A stretch of DNA of 64,000 nucleotides from Callaeas wilsoni (Eukaryota; Chordata; Aves; Passeriformes; Callaeidae): assembly GCA_013398955.1 (NCBI GenBank), contig VWPU01009666.1, positions 124,001 through 188,000 of the forward strand. The letters run 5' to 3'. How positions within the stretch are numbered: position 1 is the stretch's first letter; each line of letters begins with the position of its first letter. Both the position numbers and the translations under genes were made by a program. The notes below the pieces were generated by a model, which ran no database searches, was not told the origin of the DNA, and saw only the letters and a list, made by a program, of their open reading frames with translations. This document shows positions 12,481 through 26,692 of the stretch, piece by piece.

Positions 12481-15403
12481 GCAAATTTCTACATGCAAAT
12501 AGGCTATTCAGAAATTTTGTATTTATAAAATTTTTATTAAATTCTTCCTCCTCTCCTTCGTCTTTCATCCCTTGCATGTCAAGTTCTCTAGATATTTTTC
12601 TCTTTTTTTGTCTACACTGTTTCTAGTTGGTCTACACTGATGCACACTAAGAGACCTACTAAAAATTAGATATAGCTGAGGCCTTACTAATGGTAATAAA
12701 GCAGAAGTTTACTTCATGCCTCTTAAAAGCTTTGTTATAAAATATCCTAGAACATTCTTATCTGACATAATTCATTCATGTTCAGATTGAAATCTATTCC
12801 AGCTGTCAAATTTGCTGAAGAACAGCTACTTAAATTATTGTTCCCCTGTCATATTAGTATTTTTTTGCCTAAGTTATTGCCTTGCACTTTTCATAGAGAA
12901 ATTCATCCCTAATAAATCTCATTCTGTTATTTTAGACTCCTCATTTTGCCTTTCCTTTTAAAGGGCATATGTGAAACTAAAGAAAGTTTAACTCTGAGTT
13001 ATTAATGAAAGAGTGACTTCTATGACTGGCTAAGAAGACCTCAAGAACTGAAATATTTATTATTAAGTCATAGACTTTCAGATGTTAATTAGATTTTAGT
13101 CTATCCAGAAGTGACAGGGTAATAACTTACCTTAATTCATGTCTTTTTGCCTATAGTAAAGAGCAGTGCTCTACTCTCAGAATTAAATATTGCCCTTCTA
13201 ACCCTTGCCGCTGATTGCTCTATGATAAAATACTGTTGTGAGCTCTCTGGATGGTTACACTTTAGTTCTGTTTATAATATTAATCTAGGCCAAACTTTTA
13301 TTAAGTAGAGTCTCTTGTCTTGGGATCATGGCATCAGGACCTCTGACTTCCACTGTTTTTTTGGCTTCTAACTGAGAGAATTATGATAGATGGGGAAATT
13401 ACTAGAAATAAACAGCAAGACAAAAATTGATCTTTTCCCCAAAAATACTTTATTTCAGATACATGTCAATGTTTAGCTAAAAAATGTGAGGAGGCACCCT
13501 TTGCATAATTTTAATAAGCTATTCTTATACTTCACTAGTTCATTCCCATTTTTTCCAAGATTACCCAATTTTTCTGTAATGTGAAATATCCTGATAAAAC
13601 ACCATCTTGGAAAAGAGAAGCCTGTTTTCAGATGATCCTCTTCTAGGGACTCCAATTTAAATTCACTTCCTCCCATTGTTTTCTTTGGACTAAATATTTA
13701 CACCAGTCTGAATACTACCTCTTTCATGGTAGGAAAGGGTTCACCTTTAGGAGCTATCTTGAAGATAAGTAACTGTCAATTCCCGCAGCTGCCAGAAGAG
13801 ACTGGAACAATTTTTGGTCTGCAAACTATGTGCTGGAGGTCTGATAAAAACTCAAGTTTTCAGCTTTCAGCCACTCTTTTCTCCTTGTTTGCCCTTATCC
13901 TTGAGTAATCACTGAGATACAAAGCCTACAGTGGAATGAGGACAGCTAATGCGCTGGAGCTGGAATAGACATGGAAATCTTTAGGTTCAGGTCCAATTTT
14001 GGATGACAGCACCATATATCTTGCTAGTAAAGGAGTTTTTATAGCATCATTATGATGAAGAGTTGCAGTTCATTTCCCCCGCACATCTGAGCATGTCCAA
14101 CACATTTGAACTATTTAGTTCAAGCAGCTTCCTCAGAAAGGGATGGATAGAGTACTGTAAGCTGGCTGAATCCCAACATGACCAAGACCACGTAGAAGAA
14201 AGGTTAGGATGTTCAAGGAATACTTTAGCCTTGTGAACAAGTTCTTAGGAGTTCAGTTGTGGAGCTGCTCTTATTCTATTGCATCTGGAAAAAGAAATTT
14301 GAGGGAAATATTAGGGATGGAAACCTTAAATAAAGCTAAATTTCAAAGATAACAAGTGCTCTTTCAAAAAGTTGGCTTCTCAAATGGTCCTCTTCCATGA
14401 GAATAGTATCTACGATTTCTTGCTGAATCTTGGGAAATTATGTGAGAGTTAACAAAAAGTCGATAAGAAAATAAGTATTTTCCTTCGCTTTTTTAAAAAA
14501 GTACACACACAAAACATATATTCATGAATTGTAACAAAAATATTTAATTGTGCCTTAATTTAACTCAGCGTCCTTAACTGTACATTAAGCCCAATATGTA
14601 CCTGTGCCATGTTTTGGCTGCAGAAGGAAATATAATCCTTCCAGTTAACTGCTGTGGGAAAAATATTTATTTTTTCCTAATCCTTTCAATGTTTAAATGT
14701 TCTAGTTATTATTAATAAAATTTTGTCCATTTTTACTATCTTAGAAGATTAATGTGGAACTTCTTATGAAAATGCATATTTATCTGCTGCCTAGATTAGA
14801 GGTATTAAGGTTATATTTTATAAAGATATATTTACACATTCAAAGCCAGAAGGATTATCTTTTAATGAAGTAGAATAGCATGTTACTATCTTTTTTGTTT
14901 TATTTAACTACAGAAAGATGTAAAAATGTCTTGAAAAACTATATTTATTTACTTCCAAATCAGTAACTTTGTCCAGAATAACATGCAGTGTTGTACATAA
15001 CACCAATTATAGAAAAGAATAATATTCAGTCGTTTATTTCTATCACACTCACATTCTCACATAATTTATGTGAACAATTGCTACAAAATGAAGCAATATT
15101 CAGTATATAATATTCTATGGCCCGTGAGTTAGGATATGGATCCCTGTTCCAGTTTTTTTCCTAGTTCCTAATCTTCTCTATTTAAAGGCTAGACATTGGG
15201 GAAATGAGTGTAGTGAAATGAGAAAAACTGCAATAACTACTTGCTCCTAGGACCGGGATGGAGCTCAAAATCTTGAAGGTTCTTCATCAGAACTTATGTT
15301 GATCAAGCTTGTATTTCTTTGTTTTGATTTTATTTATTATTCATTCACAAAATAAATATGCCTACATAGCCCTCCAAGTCAACCTAGGATTAACCTAACA
15401 CAC
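12481..15403. other. AT-rich non-coding stretch
   Basis: No gene, repeat family or regulatory cluster recognised. Short frames of about 60-67 codons at 13,473-13,908 show no domain. The sequence around 14,500-15,100 is especially AT-rich. Confidence 0.5.
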
Positions 15404-15891
15404 TTGATATTCCCTTTGCTGTCAAATATTTATGATTTTCGCGCGTACTACAACAAAGACAAAATAAATCAGTCACAAACAGAAAATCTTGCTTCCAGAT
15501 TGTTACAAGGACCAGCAAAAGGAACTGCAAAACCATATGGCCATAAGGCAACTCCAGCTAAAGTTGGTCTGTGTTGTGTGTTTATGTGTAATTCATCAGG
15601 AATGGGACACAGAGGCGATAGCAGCAACAGCCCTGTCCTAGCTAGACTGAACCACACACAAAACCTCACTTCCCATTTTCCTAACAGAATCCAATGTCTC
15701 ATGTTCTCTGGAATGAAAGAAATCAATAAAGGGGTCTCATCTGCAGCTGGTAAGAGCATTCTTTTCACCAAATAATGAGCAAGAGCGCAGCAGATTCTCT
15801 TTCCAAAAGGAACGTTTGTCTTTTCCAGAAAATACTTTGTGAGATTCATAATGTGATTTTTTTTTGCATGAAGGACCAATCTGCTGAACAA
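15404..15891. promoter_or_regulatory. Stop-poor block, candidate conserved non-coding element
   Basis: Open frames of 123 codons (plus, 15404-15775) and 140 codons (minus, 15469-15891) overlap here, which is unusually stop-free for the window. Neither protein shows a domain, a signal peptide or convincing codon use, and both cannot easily be real. The block contains a CGCGCG run near 15,439 and a few further CpGs. A conserved regulatory element or a chance low-stop segment fits better than a gene. Confidence 0.22.
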
Positions 15892-18800
15892 ATGTGTTAT
15901 GCTTATTTGATTAAAATTTAGCTGAGATCCTAGAGAAGAAACACCAGAAACAAAATCTCAGTTTTAGAGAAAGCGTAAGGGAAAGAGACTTCCCATTTTT
16001 GCCTCTTTTGCTCTGGTGTGAGGCAAACTATCAGCTGTTAAGTGCTGAACATTAGAAAATATGTGTACAGGTTGGCAAAGAAGTTGGGAGTGTCCTGAGG
16101 AGGTTTTCAGTGTGTCCACATGATGTTGACTCCATCACTGGAAGCTTGTAAAAGTGGAACCATATCAAGGGGAAAACTGCAAGTACAGCTGATGCTGCCT
16201 GTGCCTAGTGAAGAGCCAAGATGTAATTTCACATGGTTTGTTTATCTCCACCTAACATGGGTTACAACCCTCTAACATTTGAAAAGATATTTTCCACCAT
16301 GGCAGGGATGTTAGAGGCCATTCCATGTGTGTGTGGTTTTTCAGCATAACTCTCCTTCTCCATCCATTTCAGTATAACCTTTTGTTCATGCACACAAAAC
16401 ATTCTACTAGGTGCTGGTTAAATGGGAATTGTTCATAATCGCACAGAAGGGGGAACAAAACCAGAAAACAAAATATAAAATTCTGATTTTCAGTCCAAGC
16501 ACATGTCAAAGTTGGACTAGCTACCGGGAGTGTTAATAAACTGGAGTGAGACGAGATTCCTGTAAACAGTGCATGTACTTCCTGTATGTTTCAAGGCCTG
16601 TGAAGGAAAGATATTAATGCAGATCTTTCCATTCAGTACAAGACCTTTTGAGAATTCCTTTTTCTATATGGCCAATTTAATATGCTTTTACTCATTACAA
16701 GGCTGGAAATTTCTATTGCTTGCCAGACAAAACTTTTGGAGAAGGTACTGGAAATTAGTTTGGAAGGTATTTTGTAGCCTGGAAATAACTACAGATGTTA
16801 ATTGCCAGGTATATATATTTTTTTAAAAAGTAAAATAGGAAGAAAAGACCTACCTCCAAACTGTACAGGATTCATTAATAAAAGAAGTTTGAGGAGGTTA
16901 TTTACATCTTTCTTTAGGCATCTAGAAGACAGAAGCCCAGGTAAGGGGATGGGGCTCCATCTGTAGTCAACATAATGAAATATACCTCTTCAAAGATGAC
17001 TGCTAGAGCCAGCTATAGCCCAACTTTGCTGCTCTGATTTGTCCTCTTCGGGCACTGTTCTTTCTCCACTGACAGTGGAGACAGATACTTCTGTGAATCC
17101 AGCAGTTTCTTCCCCACCTCTGTTAGACTGCAGCAAAGAGCAGTGTTGTCCTGAACAGCACATCAGCTGTGTGATGGCCATGAGATACTTTACAGCAATG
17201 TCTCCATCAGGCATAAAAAGACCACCTTGTATCTCTATCCCTTTGTTTCTTGTCCTCCAAGACTGTGCCATTCACCATATGTAGAAACCCTGTAAAGAAA
17301 CTAGGGGAGGATCAAACATATCCCATACTTTGTTTCTTCTCTAAAAATTTGAGTATTTGAAAAACAGATCTGCTTGATAGTGTTTCCAGATATTTTCTGA
17401 TTCATATTATTACCACTTCTTTTTGAAATTTAATAGCATTACCTATAGAAATTACAGAAAACAAGTGTCTAAGAATCCAACTGCATGTTAAGTAGGCTTA
17501 TGAATAGCAATTTTGATGGTGGAAGCAAGCAAAAAATTCTTTCCAGTTGAGGGGGAAAAAAGGTATCGTTGAGAAGGCCCAACAAGATCTATTGGCATAG
17601 ATAGTGGATAGCAACTGCACCACACAAGGCCTGGCTACTCGAGTCAAGGTCCTATTTCAGCTTTGCATTTAGAAATGTAGCTCTAGATTTCATCACAGAG
17701 CAGTGAAATTATCATGCAGTTATCTGTAACACTAATTTAACACAGGCCTGAAAACCAAATTCTTTAATCTGTTAAAAGCATGATCTGAAAGTTGTATCAC
17801 ACTTGTAGGAAAGGACATAGATATCACCCTTGTGTGCCCCATTTTTGTTAAGAGAGTCATAAACCATCTTGACACATTGGGCTGATGGCACTCTGGTGCC
17901 CAGGTTGATAATGGAGTTTGGACTTTAAATCACAAAGGTACAAAAAAGGAGGTTATATTTTCTAAAGATTATATCTCTCATTTCAAAAAATTAAGCAACT
18001 ATATTACAGCTTGATCCCACAGATCTTTCTGTCCCTAATTATTCTTCCTGACCCTTATTCTGACCTGTTTAAACTTTGGTTTAATATCTCAATGAATTCC
18101 ACAAGGACTTCCTAAAATAAAGGAGCATTTAAAAGCAATAAAGCAATAAAAGTGATAAATATGACAAAATGTGACCCAGTAGTTTGCAAAACTACTATGG
18201 AAACAACTGTTTTTTTCTGAGTAAAATGTGAGGGAATAAAATAAGTGCTACAGATCCTTTTTCTCCATATTTCCTCATGAGAGAAAATTTATTTATCATA
18301 CTCAGGACAACTAAAACTATAAGCACTAAATATGAATTCAAGATTATTGACTACAACTTACTAAATTTGGAGGATTTAGTATATGAATATAGCGTTTCTG
18401 TTAGATTTGTCTATCCCTGAGTTAAAGAAAGAGAAAAAAAGAAACGGCTGAAACATTGGAAGGCAATCTTTATCTGGAACCAAAATGGGTTACATAGCAG
18501 AGAAAAAATGTGTAGACAGCAGAGGTCAGTGAAACTTATCTTGTCAGCAGGGACTGAGTCAAAGAGTAGGACAAAGGTGCAACTTCAACCAGCAGCTGAA
18601 ATTCATTAGATTTCCAAATGTAAATTCCAACACACAGGGAATTTGAGCTCAGAGTCTCTATGATATTCTGTACTTATATCACAACCCCAAGTCATCTGTT
18701 ATTCTTGAATGCTTTCTTTGCTTTATTTTGACTTTTTCATCTGAACTAAGTATGTGTTACATAGGAATTAACAACATATCCTCTAATCAAACTGTAGAGA

Positions 18801-20032
18801 AACACAATGTTGCATCTTAGCCCAAACCTGCAAACATCATTAAAAGAAGATAATGAAACACGGGATGTGCATTTTTCTTGCTTAGTATAAGAGGTGATAT
18901 ACAAATTTTGTAGTGTTATTTTTCACATAGCTGTGTTTCCTAAAGAATTATACCCCATCTGGTTGAAAGTGACCACAAAACAGATCAAAGCCACAGAGAG
19001 ATCAGGGCTGGAATGCCACTCCGGCTCAGAGCAGCAAAGAATAGCTTTTCTGAAGTATTATGATAAGCTCGTAATGCCCTGTTCTTTCTTCCTCAGCTGT
19101 CATCCCCCTTTTTACTAGATTTTTCCCCCTTTATATTTTTCCTACTCCTCTTTTTACAAGTTTTCTTATGGGAAAAACAAATCAAAGAGCTCTAATTTGA
19201 ATCTAGTTTTAAAAGCTCCAAAGCATAAGTGAATCTGAGATCAGATACAGTTAATAAACCTCAGCTCTAACAGGAATCATCTATGATAGTCTTCATTTAA
19301 ATTCCTCCATGATTTTCTGCTTAGGAATACAGCTGTCATCTTTCATCTTCTGTTTTTATCTAGACTGTTCTTTCACTTATCTTTGATGATACAAATCACT
19401 GTAACTCCAATGAAACCAACTCAATTGTACTAATTTAGAGCAGCTGAGATATTTTTCTGTCCTCTGCTCTGTATTTTTACGGTAACAAGAAATCTTTACG
19501 TTACCGGTTTATAGTTTTGGTGCTTAGACATTTGCTCTACATTAATTTTGCCAATTGGTTTTATTTTTCATTCAAGATTGCTTATAACTTTCTACAGTTC
19601 AAAGATACACTCCCTTTCCTCTTCTGCTTTTCTCTGATGAACATTTTCTTTTGGAATATCCTGTAACTCTATAATGCAACCTCTTCCTTTGGGAGGAACC
19701 AGGCCTCTGTAATAACTATTATGACCTAACTTCCATTTGTCATGCTTGTGTCCACCACTGAGCTTTTTGCTTTGTTTGCATTTAGTTAGAAGCACTTAAT
19801 TTATTTTCCAGTTTTGTAAAAAAAAAAGTCACAAGTTTCTATGTTTTTCCTTTTTTAAACTCTGAATACTTTTATGTAGTCTGTATAATTGAAATAGAAG
19901 CATTTACTCAAAACAACTATGTCCATCTCTCTCCATGTTAAAATAGAATTGTTTTCCTCTCTTTTTGCCAGAAAGAATTAATTCTTCCTTAATTTGTTAA
20001 ATTTTTTTTATCATTCTTGATATCTTGTTAGA
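15892..20032. other. Non-coding stretch, no gene seen
   Basis: AT-rich sequence with only short frames. Opposite-strand frames near 16,990-17,284 overlap one another and look like chance. No LTR, LINE tail or tandem array was recognised. Confidence 0.55.
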
Positions 20033-20824
20033 CTAGAGCAGTGGACCTGTGGGAACCCCAAGAAGTTCAACAAGGCCAAAGGCAAGGTCCTGCACATAGG
20101 ACAGGACAATCCCAAACACAAGAAAATCTGGATGGAGAATAGACTCAGGGCAGCCCTGAGGAGAAGGACTTGAGGCACTTGCTGTACGAGAAGCTCAACA
20201 TGACCCATCAACTTGCAGTCCAGAAAGACAAGCACATCCTGGGCTGTGTCAAATGCAGCATGGCCAGGAGGGCAAGGAAGGTGATTCTCCCCTTCTGCTT
20301 CACTCTCATAAGCACCTGGAGTGCGGCATCGAGCTCTGGGACCCCATCAAAAGATGTGGACTTCCTGGAGCAGGTCCAGTGGAGGGCCACAAAGATGATT
20401 AGGACGCTATAGCACCTGTCCTATGAAGACAGGATGAGAGGCTTGGGGTTGTTGAGGTGAGAAGAGAAGGTTCCAGTGAGACCTCACTGCAGCCTTCCAG
20501 TAGGCAAGGGGGGCAAGAAGAGAGCTAGATAGGGACTTTTTCAAGGGGATGTAATGATAGGACAAGAAGTGATGACTTCAAATTAAAAGAGGGTAGTTTT
20601 AGATTAGATATTGAGAAGAAATTCTTTACTGTGAGGGTGGTGAGTCATTGGAATAGGTTAGCCAGACAAGTTGTGGATGCCCTATCCCTGGAAGTGTTTA
20701 AGGCCAGGTTGGGTGGGGACCTGAGCAACCTGGTCTATTGGGAGGTTTCCTTACCCATGGTAGAGGGGTTGGAATTAGACAATCTTTAAAGGTCCATTCC
20801 AATCTAAAGATTTCTGTGATTCTT
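20033..20824 (+). mobile_element. CR1 LINE, 5'-truncated 3' end
   Basis: This is a plus-strand remnant of a CR1 (chicken repeat 1 type) non-LTR retrotransposon. It covers the last part of ORF2 and the 3' untranslated end. The recognisable order is: 'aagttcaacaaggccaa', 'gtcctgcac', 'agccctgaggagaaggact', 'gagaagctcaacatga', 'ctgggctg', 'gtgattctcccc', 'ggagcaggtccag..gagggccacaaagatgat', 'gaagaaattctttactgtgagggtggtgag', and a terminal 'gtccattccaat..tgtgattct'. The copy lacks the 5' part and has internal deletions and stops, so it is dead. CR1 copies are normally truncated at the 5' end because reverse transcription starts at the 3' end. The 80-codon plus frame and the 74-codon minus frame inside it are only fragments of this element. 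Confidence 0.95.
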
Positions 20825-23800
20825 TTCTCTCACTTTCCCATGTTTAAGCAGGCATATTAGGTTGAATATCTGCTGTTTTCCTCAATGATAATATTCTTAC
20901 TGTTGTTATGGGCAAAATGAAACATAGTCTATATGAGAAGCTATGAATTTATTATAACTAATTCTATAGTCAGATAATCAAAACTCTTAACATGAAAAGC
21001 CTTTAAATAAAGCAGTTTAAATTGCTGCCCAAAACCATCGCAGAATCTACCCTTTTCTTATGGCTTTGTGCTCAACCTGCTGATATACCTCTGGGTCCTA
21101 AGCTTGACAATTTCTAGACAAATTCTTGAAAAAAAGAAACAAAAATTAAAAAGGTCTGGTGCTTACATAAGTTGTCAGCATCTCAGAGTCTTCACCAGAA
21201 GGAGCATGATGCTTGTTATGAGGGTTTCTTTCTCCTCAGGAGGTACCTGATGTCCACATCCTTATTTCCTCCTTTCTCTTGGGGTTCACGTCTGCTTATT
21301 TTCTTGTTTCTTAAGACAGTCTGCTCACATGTTCTTTCTTTTTATTGGATCCCAATTAGATAGTGCTTGTGTTCTCATTATTTCTACCATCTCTACCTCT
21401 TTTCTTTTCCAGCTCCCAAGTTTGCATTCCTGCCTATTGATGGGTAAGTCTGATTTGTGCTACTAGTCTGAGAGATCTGCTGCCATCTTGAGCCTGTGCT
21501 CTTCTGCACTGCGTTTTATGCTAGTCAGATACAGTTCATTTCATACAGAATAACTACTTGTAATTAGTATAAACTGAATATGAACTACAACAACCTTAGA
21601 CAATGGTTAACTGACTGCTAGACAGTTGCTGCCACAACTGAAACAAGATAACATCAGCTCAGCCCAAGAAAAGCCTAGGTAGATCCAGAGACCTGTATTG
21701 CCAGGCTAGTACAAAAGCAGGAGGAAAGACACTGAATTTTGACTTTTAACAAAAAAAAAAAAAATCATTGTTTAAAAAGAATAAGATATTTTATTCAGCA
21801 GTTGTCTGAAATCGTAAACCAAAATTAATACTTCTACAGTGATGGCACAACCTAATGAAAGGCAGCCATAGACAAAAATTAAATAAATGCTGCTTCTTTG
21901 CATCATCATTGTACAGGAACATCTGCTTAGACAGTGTTTCCCCTGAGGAATAAAATTACGTGTGCAAAAGCCTCTTTGTGATAGAGTGTATTAGAAGATG
22001 GAAAAAAAACCCCAGTACTTTCCCCTTATAAAACCAGAATTTAGCCATTCTGAGATGCCAGGAAAATGGCTCATGAAACCAGAAAACCTTGCAAAGGGTG
22101 TTAAGGACCTGAATAGACCCAGTGTGTTTGGTATATTGGCAGCAAAATGCCGTTTCCACCAGAATTTCTGCCACAGATCACCACACTTCTTAAGAAATAC
22201 GGGGCACTTGAAGCCACATTAAAGCAGGTTTGAATTCCAGTGGAGAACTGTAAGCAGCAGAAAACAAATGAAACAACAATAAATTATTATTATCTTACAT
22301 GAAAGGGCAGGAAGTATGGGTGAAGGGCACCACTTTCTTCTCTGCTGTAATGACCACAAATCAATTTCCTGGCACTACTCAATGAAGAATCATAATTACA
22401 TTCTTCAGAATTTGTTGTCCTGGTCCGCAACCAATTACCACACTCATTCCAAGTGAGATTTATATTCTTTACTGGTGACTCTTTCTGCACCTCACAATAA
22501 TGAGGCAGGAGTTCTGGAGGTTCTGCAACAGATCCATATAGTCCTTTGATGACACAAAGTTACCCAGAAATTACAAGTAACCTTAAAATAAAAATGCTGT
22601 GTTAAAGGAAATCATCTTCACATTGTCAGAAATCTATTAAGGGAATCAATCTAAGTTTAGCTGTTGAAGCGGTGAATCTCACTAAATCATCCTCACTGTT
22701 TGTTTCTCATTCCCTCCAGAGCCATTAGTGGCAAAATGAAAGTCTGCTTTCAATGCCACTTTGGCTGCACTAGCATTCTTGGTCTGAAACCTATATGGAG
22801 TCTATAGAAAAACAAAGGCAATCGGAACACTGGGATTAGATTTTATGTTTATATTACTATACAGAAGGAAGTTTGGTTTCAACTTCAAGAAAACAGCTAC
22901 CTTTTTATGGATGGTATTTCCATACATTGGCTGAAATGGGTTTGAATGTCTGGTATATTAAACCAGTCATTTCCTAACAGAAACCCACAGAAGACAGGGT
23001 GGAAAAATAATTTCTGACTGATATCTCTGTAGTGATACTGCCACAGGACTGCAAAAGTGGTAAGCAAAAGGGGTCAAATACCTCCAGGTTTTACTTGCTG
23101 CTGCTGTCTAGGACAAGAGGTAAAAACTCCAAGGTAGGGGAGCAGAGGGGAAATAGCAGCAGATGGAAGGAAGATGATGTTGCCCCACTTATTTTGGATC
23201 AGTTTGTAAGGTCATTTTTAATTTGGCTCAGAGACTCTGTAAGCAGGATATATGGAACTTGAAAGTGAAAAAGAATTTTTAATTTATTATCACACAAAAA
23301 AAATATTTAGACTTTGAAGAACTGTTAGACTAAGCGTCCATGTGCTCAGCAGTGGATGCAAAACAGCACACAGAAAGTTTGCTGGCTAGGCAGGAGCAGA
23401 AAGTTGGCCCTTGTGGCTTCTGAGGACAAGATCTCAGTCCTTTTGAGTTGTCCTTGTCCTCCAGTCCTGTTGACACTGGTAACTTTAACAAGTTGACCCA
23501 AAGCTCCCTGATAAACCAAGAGCAGAGCCTCTTGTATTTTCCACTAGTGTTGTATCTTTTCAAGTTGATATTTCTCTTCTAGCCTTTACCTGGGATCCTG
23601 GGCTGGCAAAGGAGAAAGTTTGCAGTAGGACATAGAGACACTAGAGAGAGATAAAGCTGTAGGAACAGAATGTATATTGGACCTCAAATATGTCCTGTCA
23701 GGTCTATGTGAATTCAGTAAGAATTTGAAAACATCATGTTCAAAAGTAAATTAAAGCCAAAACAAAGTAAATAAAAAAGTTAATCGACTGGTTCTTCCAA

Positions 23801-26411
23801 GAAGTCACATTGAGTGCTTCACATTACAGAGAGACTAAGTGGGTTCCAACCAAGCTGTACACAATACGATTTCTTTTAGTTATAGCATTTCACAAGTATT
23901 ACAAACTTACATATTTTGCATATCTTCTTGATTAAAAATATGAATGAAATGGTTCATTGCAATAACCTCAGGTTAGCATGTATACACTTTAAATACAACA
24001 GTTTTAAAACATTTGGTTCATCAGGCAGGAAGCATTCTTGTTAATTTATTTAGAAAATTCTGAGTGCCCTGATTGTGACTTGGGTGTTGCCTGTCAGATA
24101 GCAAGCCTGATCATCTATGTGTTGAGAATAGTTAGACTGACATGTCTCTTCTTCTCAGACTCAGGTAGATGGATGTTTGAGAGAGTCATGGTCTCCCTTT
24201 ATTTTTTTCTTTTCCTTTTCAAAATTATTTACAAGAAATACATTAACATATTTCATTTTATTTGTAAAATTTTTATCTGTACAATTATGCTTCCAGGTTG
24301 TTATAGGATGGGGATGCCTTAGATTAGGATAGTTTTAGGTAACTCTTTGCTGTTATCTGAAGCTCTCTGCTATATGATGCACTTCCTAAATAACAGAAGG
24401 ATTTTGAAGGATGGGTAATTTAGAGATTCATGCAAGGTTCTAATTTCTTATGAAAAGGAAGAAGTGACAGGATTTTTTATGTTCTGTGAAATGCTTTCCC
24501 TTCCTAAGAGTCAAAATTAGTATTTAAATTTTTTATTATCTTTCACATGAGAACGAAATTATCCTTTATCATGGATATGCATATCCTACACCAGAAAACA
24601 CCTAAACTTACTGGTTGAAAGACCATGACATCCATGAGGCTGTAGCCTTGCTAAGCAGAATTTACATTTAATTTTATGTTGCCAAATTCCATGAAGCCCA
24701 TGTATCTGTAGGGAAATTCAGTCCCTTTTGCAAAGCCATAAGTAGCTTTTTCTGTGTCTTATTTAATTGTGCAGTACCTGAAACCCCTTTGCAATCAATA
24801 GCTTCCATTTTGGCATACTGCTGTGCTCACTAGTGTCCATCTTTCTCTATCACCTCATTTACCAAAAAAGGAGAGAGTATCACTTCCCTCCCTCCAGTTC
24901 TCCCCAATAGCATTTTGAAACAGGAAAAGAATAAGTAGTTCATAAGAAAATTGTTCTCATTCTGGTAGAATCATACATTGCCCGAAAATACTGTGGTCAT
25001 TGCAATGATTTTAATTAGAGAAAGATGCTCTCTAAAAATACCTTTGAACAGTACTTCATTCTTTATTTGCTGAACAAAACAAAATTGTTTCTGTGTCCCA
25101 GACCCAAAGAATTAAGTCCATATTATTTCTGTTTATAAATCATTAGTCATAATGATTTTTGTCCAGTAAACATACTGATGTTAAGGGGCAGAGACATATA
25201 CACATTAGTCTGCTCCAGATACCACTGCTCTCTATTAGCTCAATAGCTTCCGATTACTGAATACGCAATTTTGTTGCTAAACTTGAAGTGCTTTGTATTG
25301 AAAAATGAATAAAAGATCCCAAATATGTAATTTTTCTGATTATGATGAAAATCTGTTAGAATTAGTATTTGTTCTTTTCTTAGTAGCTTTCCTTCTCTTC
25401 ACACATTGCAAAATAAAACCCTACATTCTTAATATTCTTAAAAATGACAGAAATATTGACGACATGGTTATAAAATTTAAGCTTATATTATTTTCCAGAT
25501 AAAGACAAGATTTTTTGATCAGTGACAATTCAGAGATATCACAAGTCTATAATTCTATAGTAACATTTCCAGAAGGTTTATGAACTCATTGTAATTTCTA
25601 CACAGTTTCTAGCTCGACATTGCACAACAGTTTGCTTTACTCCTTAAAGCATTATGTTGTTTGCTTTCAGTCTTGCTTCTGTGAGCTTTATTATTCTCTC
25701 TAGGGTATCACTAGGAAAGGTGTGGTCCTGGTAAGTTGAACAAGCTGTTAAAATCACCACCAATTCCCATTAAACCTGCTAAAGTCCTACTTCCCATCTG
25801 CTCTGCTTCCTGCTGCTGCAGCTTCCTCTAGTGTTGGACAAGACAGGTATTAGCTGAGAAGGCAGTGCCATTTAAGAACTTCACAGCCTTGAAGGATGGG
25901 AAGAGGAGATTCCTCCCTGGCAGCTTCTCACCACAGCCCTTAACACTTTTTTAAAAATGTCACCATTATCACCCACATTTAGTAATAAATGGTACCCAGA
26001 TAAGAGTGTGTCTGACCTTCTATTGCTGATTTGCATAATAAAAACACACATAAAACTTGTAGGGATTTGTTTGGACTGTAAGCCATTTGAATTATTGCAC
26101 TCATTCCATACAGTAAAACTTAAATAATATTAATTAATTTTAATTCTACAAATCTGAAAAACACTATTAAATCTCAGTTAAGAAGGACTGTAAATAGACA
26201 ACAGTTTTTTCACATTGATGGTAGGTAATGTGACTCCTACCCAGAGGCTGTGTCCAAGGCAGGGAGTACTACTAAGTGAGGGGAACAGTCTGGAGCTTAG
26301 AATGCCTGTATTCAAATTTCTGTGGCCAAACCATTTCAGGATTTTTATTTTTATTGTAAGTATGATATTCCTTATATTTTCTACATCCATTGTAGTCCTT
26401 AGATAATTAAT
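20825..26411. other. AT-rich non-coding stretch
   Basis: No gene or recognised element. There is an A-run of about 14 bases at 21,750. Overlapping frames near 21,956-22,490 and at 23,032-23,563 carry no domain. The part at about 24,620-24,860 has a mildly conserved-element-like texture but nothing definite. Confidence 0.5.
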
Positions 26412-26692
26412 ATAGAATCACAGAATCATAGAATGGCTTAGTTTGGAAGGGACCTTAAAGATCATCTCGTTCCAACACCGCTGCTATGAGCAGGGACACT
26501 TTCCACTAGATCAGGTTGCTCCAGGCCCCATCCAACCTGGCCTTAAACACTTTCAGGAATGGGCATCCATAGCTTCTCTGGGCCACCTGTTCCAGTGCCT
26601 CACCACCCTCACAGTAAAGAATTTCTTCTTAATATCTAATCTCAACCTACTCTCCTCCAGTTTGAAGCCCTTTGTATCGTTACGTCTATAAT
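26412..26692 (-). mobile_element. CR1 LINE 3' end, minus strand
   Basis: The plus strand starts with 'agaatcacagaatcatagaatgg', the reverse complement of the CR1 terminal octamer repeats. It continues through 'gaccttaaagatcatct..ttccaac', 'catccaacctggccttaaacac', 'cctgttccagtgcctcaccaccctcacag' and 'aagaatttcttcttaatatctaatct'. Read on the minus strand this is the last ~280 bp of an avian CR1, heavily 5'-truncated. The order and completeness of the motifs make the call secure. The 82-codon frame at 26443-26691 is antisense CR1 and not a gene. Confidence 0.96.

Noticed and set aside
22290..22490. 66-codon minus frame with Asn/Cys/Trp residues resembling an extracellular exon
   Set aside because: No cysteine pattern of a known module and no acceptable splice sites.
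26443..26691. 82-codon frame
   Set aside because: It is the antisense of a CR1 3' untranslated end.
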